The position numbers were made by a program, and so were the translations under genes. Below are positions 30,006-33,058 of a stretch of DNA of 33,058 nucleotides, piece by piece. The notes under the pieces were generated by a model. The model was not told the DNA's origin. It made no database searches and was given only the letters and a program-made list of their open reading frames with translations. This DNA is from Setomelanomma holmii. Its lineage: Eukaryota; Ascomycota; Dothideomycetes; Pleosporales; Phaeosphaeriaceae. The stretch covers positions 1 to 33,058 of the forward strand of contig ML978358.1 of assembly GCA_010015745.1 (NCBI GenBank), read 5' to 3'. The stretch's first letter is position 1. The number at the start of each line of letters is the position of its first letter.

Positions 30006-30878
30006 CTATAACTTTAGTAGGAAGCTTCTGTTAAAGCTTACAAAAGTGACACGGCCTATAGGTTGACCTAAGACAACACTCGAGTCGTGAACTGCGACAA
30101 TATCACTACGATATTCAGGAGGTAGCCAGAGCAGATTGCGACCGTTCCAGGAAATCCACGATGCGCCAACAGCTATTTCTGCTAATGAAGTAGTTCCATT
30201 TGACGTGACTTCTGAAAGAGCACAGCTGCTGAAAGTGCCGCGATTAGTTAGAAGATGCGAGAATGCTACTGACCTGACCCAGCCTGAATGGCCCTTGAGC
30301 GTGCTGCGCAGTGCTCCTGTCGATGTATCCCACAGCTTAACCGTCTGGTCATGTGATCCCGACGCCACCGTCTGTCCGTCCGGCGAGAATGCCACTGACC
30401 TGACCCAGCCTGAATGGCCCTTGAGCGTGCTACGTAGTGCTCCTGTCGATGCATCCCACAGCTTGACCGTCTGGTCATCTGATCCAGATGCCACCGTCTG
30501 TTCGTCCGGCGAGAATGCCACTGACGTGACCCAGCCTAAATGGCCCTCGAGCGTCTGCAGACATGCGCTCCAGTCTTGTTCAACGCTTGGAAGCTGCCTC
30601 ATCCATCTAGGTATCGCTTGCGAGAAAACCTGCCGTACCATACTCTTCTCCGGTGCAAAAATGAGTGCCGAAGAGTAGATCTGGAGAGGTGCCTGCTCGA
30701 TCACCGTCCGGCTGTATCGTACGAATCGTATCGCATCTCGTAATAGTATCTGCAAGTTCCGACCTGTCTGCTATATTATAATGTTTTGTAAGCAGTGGAC
30801 TCACTCGCCCTAGCTGTCTTCTTCGCCTACCTCGGTCATGTCGGCCAACTGCCTCATTGCCCCCATGCCATCCGAGAC
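30006..30878 (-). pseudogene. NWD-type NLR (WD40) gene, C-terminal part, cut by hAT-2
   Basis: Minus strand. ADRSELAD (about 30770) and, after a one-base shift, LLRDAIRFVRYSRTVIEQAP, LQIYSSALIFAPEKS and WMRQLPSVEQDWSACLQTLE give the linker typical of NACHT-WD40 NLRs. Then come WD40 repeats: two complete (GHLGWVTSVAFSPDEQ...KLWDASTGA; GHSGWVRSVAFSPDGQ...KLWDTSTGA) and a third broken after SVAFS. The tail GASWISWNGRNLLWLPPEYR is the family C-terminal signature; it ends at TAG 30006-30008. The frame cannot be followed past about 30880, where the hAT-2 terminus starts, so the NACHT part was separated by that insertion or lost earlier. Such proteins take part in heterokaryon incompatibility or defence. 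Confidence 0.85.
30259..30580 (-). repeat. Tandem WD40-coding repeats, exact 126-bp period
   Basis: GAGAATGC starts at 30259, 30385 and 30511: two full units and a partial third. Units 1 and 2 differ at only a handful of bases, far fewer than expected for old WD40 repeats, as in NWD genes whose repeats are shuffled and homogenised. Confidence 0.9.
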
Positions 30879-33058
30879 CATACCTACCAACAATCCAGCC
30901 GGCTTGATGAGCTGGCTTGGCTGGCTTGAGGCTTGATAGTTCTATCAAGTCAAGCTGGCTCATAGTCATTTGTTATCAAGCCAAGCTGCTGATGGAGGCT
31001 GGCTTGATTAGCTTGAAAGGCTTGATTGAGGCAAGCAATGAGGCTGTTGGGGTGGCAGTGAGAGCGATCTCACGATAGTTTTCTGGTGTTGTGTTATCAA
31101 TATATATACTTACTGTTTTTGCTGTACAATCATTAACCTGCCAACCAGCTTCAGGAGCTGCTATAGTGTACGTCTTGATGTTCAAGCCCTCGTTATGAGG
31201 GGCGAGCTAACCCGCAGATATGCTCTAGTCGGTTATTGGCACACAAAGGTGCAGGGTTCTCTTTTTGCTATTTTTGGTATCAGTCCTATCTTATTATTGG
31301 CTCATTTGCCCAGCCACATCTACGTCTAACTACCACCTGCGCGCTCTATACGCTCTACGCTCTAATCTATCTATTCTTTACTCCATTACGCCTTCTATCT
31401 GGTGTTGCTGCAGCTGCTTCTATTGCTGTATCGTCGCCGCGTCTGTCGCTATTATGCCACTAAAAAAACGCGTCTCCAGCAGTGCAACTGCCTCCTCAAA
31501 CAAGCGCGTCAAAGGCACTGAGAGCCAGCCTATACCAGTCGATACCCAGCCTACATCGCCACGGCCCTCACCCCGCAAAGCTCTACTTAAGGCCTCCCAG
31601 ACCTTTACTTTTGAGTCGCGATTGCGCAACTCTCAGGCTAAAGACGCGCTTATTGCGCCTATCAAGGGCAGCGAGATTGCAACAATCGCACCGTCAGCTA
31701 CCGTTGACAACAGTACCGTAGATACAGCTATAGACGCAGCTCTTGAGGATGACTTCACTGGTATTGATTGGACGCGTCTGCCGCAATATATGAAGCCACT
31801 GGCATCCCAGAGATCCAAGAAGAGCTGGGTCTTCAACCACGGCTGGCGCGTAGCGTTACTCAAAGACCTAGATCGCATCTTTTTCGTGTGCTCTTATTGC
31901 CACAAGCACAAGTGCCTCGGTGGGATATACGCGAGCGCCGTCAGCAGCTGCTCGCCAGCTGCTCGCCACCTAGAAGAGAACATGCGCGGCCATGGTTACC
32001 GAGCGCCCAAAAAAGCTACTGTTGTAGCAGTGAAAAGCGCTCTCTGGAGGTCGATCAAAGACGGTAATACTGAGGTCTCTCAAGGTATCGCCAACGCGCT
32101 CTCAGGCTTCAATACTCAGGCTTTCAGGCTAGCAGCTGTTAACTGGCTTGTCGAGAACAATCACCCACTGTCTGAGTTCAAGTCAAGCTCTTTTCGACAG
32201 CTTATTGCCATAGCAAATCCAGAGGCTGAGAGAGCTCTGTGGTTGTCACCTATGAGCGTGTCACGCTGCGTATTGCGTCTATTCGATCACGTTAAACTAC
32301 GCGTTGTCCGCGACCTGTCGCAGGCACTGAGCAAAATCTATATTAGCTTTGACGGCTGGATGACAAAGGGTGGCGAGCGTGGCTTCTTTGGCGTCGTCGT
32401 GCACTACGTTGACAGCAGTGGCAACTTACAAGACTTGCCTATCGCGCTACCTCAGCTTACTAGCTGCCACAGCTGCAAGAGGATAGCAGAAGTTGTATAC
32501 GAGACGCTGCAGGACTTTGGCGTCAACCCAAGTACAGTCGGCTACTTTGTACTCAACAACGCCAGCAACAACGACTCTGCCGTCGCTGCGCTCGCGTTAA
32601 AGATGGGCTCTGACGCCGTCTATCGTCGCCTCCGTTGCGGTCCGCATACGCTCAACCTCATCAGTACAGCGCTCCTCTAGGGTAATAAGAAGGACGCCTA
32701 TAATAACGATTTAAGCTAGCTTGCTGACAAGGGCGCGTTTATGCGCAAATAGAGACGCAATAGTCCTCTTGGAGTCCTTCTAAGCGTCCTTAGCTGTATA
32801 AAAACACCACAACAATACGCGCTATTTGAGGACTTTCAGCGCCTCTCTTACCGTGAGCTACCTGCTAATGCGCCTACTAAAGATTGCAAGGTCCTCAAGC
32901 CCGTCAAGCCTGTCGTTACCCGCTGGAACTCGTACTACTCGTGCTTTGAGTGCGCTGTACAATTGCAGCCAGCTATTAACGCCTACGCCAGTCACCATAT
33001 ACGACGAATACGCGATGAGGACACGTACGCCGCAAGTCGCCGCAACAAGCTGCCTGAC
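30879..33058 (+). mobile_element. hAT-2: 5' part of a hAT transposon, cut by window end
   Basis: Left end near 30879 (CATACCTACCAACAATCCAG, compare CAGTGTTGGCAACAATCAAT in hAT-1). A subterminal region of GGCTTGAT/AAGCCAAGC units follows (30895-31030), then the shared inner core GCGATCTCACGATAGTTTTC at about 31060, then a leader and transposase. The terminus is weaker than in the other two, so the first bases may be off by a few. Confidence 0.7.
31454..33058 (+). pseudogene. hAT transposase (hAT-2), in-frame stops, incomplete at window end
   Basis: ATG 31454 (MPLKKRVSSSATASS) opens 408 residues to TAG 32678-32680; the same frame continues past TAGs at 32717 and 32750 to the window edge without a frameshift. 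It aligns with hAT-1 along its length: GTESQPIP, FESRLRNSQ, SKKSWVFNHGWRVALLKD, a BED-like finger starting C146/C149 (VCSYC) with His at 172 and 180, D300 in ISFDGW, VLNNASNND at 366-374 with Asn368 where Asp is expected, CGPHTLNL, and later KPVVTRWNSYY. The hATC dimerisation domain lies beyond the window. Same gene family as hAT-1 but clearly diverged, so not a recent duplicate. Confidence 0.88.

Overview
The window looks like a repeat-rich, probably subtelomeric or otherwise dispensable stretch of a filamentous ascomycete genome (Dothideomycetes-like by gene flavour; this is inference). The evidence is short 50-59 nt GT-AG introns with CTGAC-type branch sites, NLR-type genes with alpha/beta-hydrolase or WD40 modules, an OrsD/RecQ-type giant helicase, hAT, Tc1/mariner and Ty1/Copia remnants, and stop codons that mostly look like CpA-to-TpA (RIP-type) changes. 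I see no rRNA, tRNA or CRISPR.

Layout. 1-578 is the 5' end of a minus-strand hAT transposon (hAT-3). 982-2644 is an intact three-exon amino-acid/GABA-type permease. 3062-4686 is the helicase-bearing C-terminal half of a decayed RecQ-type protein. 5629-9647 is bracketed by two diverged direct repeats that enclose a Tc1/mariner scrap and a long decayed NLR (SesB-like hydrolase, NB-ARC, TPR). 9737-14246 holds three copies of a paired GCGAGACA motif, one small intact hypothetical gene, an F-box-like (2EXR-type) fragment and a frameshifted C2H2 factor. 14.3-18.7 kb carries further broken host genes: two unknowns, a CCHC zinc-knuckle protein and a second 2EXR-like gene. 18834-20172 is an intact three-exon FAD monooxygenase. 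20.2-22.7 kb is featureless to me.

The right third is a nest of transposons. hAT-1 (23196-26118) has inverted repeats of about 210-230 bp. It abuts a Copia LTR, followed by the N-terminal half of a helicase of the same type as that at 3 kb, a Copia Gag with 5' LTR and primer-binding site, a solo LTR of another family inserted in that Gag (5-bp duplication TGATA), another solo LTR (duplication TTAAG), a WD40-type NLR fragment, and hAT-2, which enters at 30879 and runs off the window.

Only the permease, the FAD monooxygenase and the 156-residue hypothetical protein look functional. The most interesting structure is the trio of related hAT elements: they share inner termini, but each has its own variant of the subterminal repeat, and in both copies where the site is visible Asn replaces the expected second catalytic Asp.
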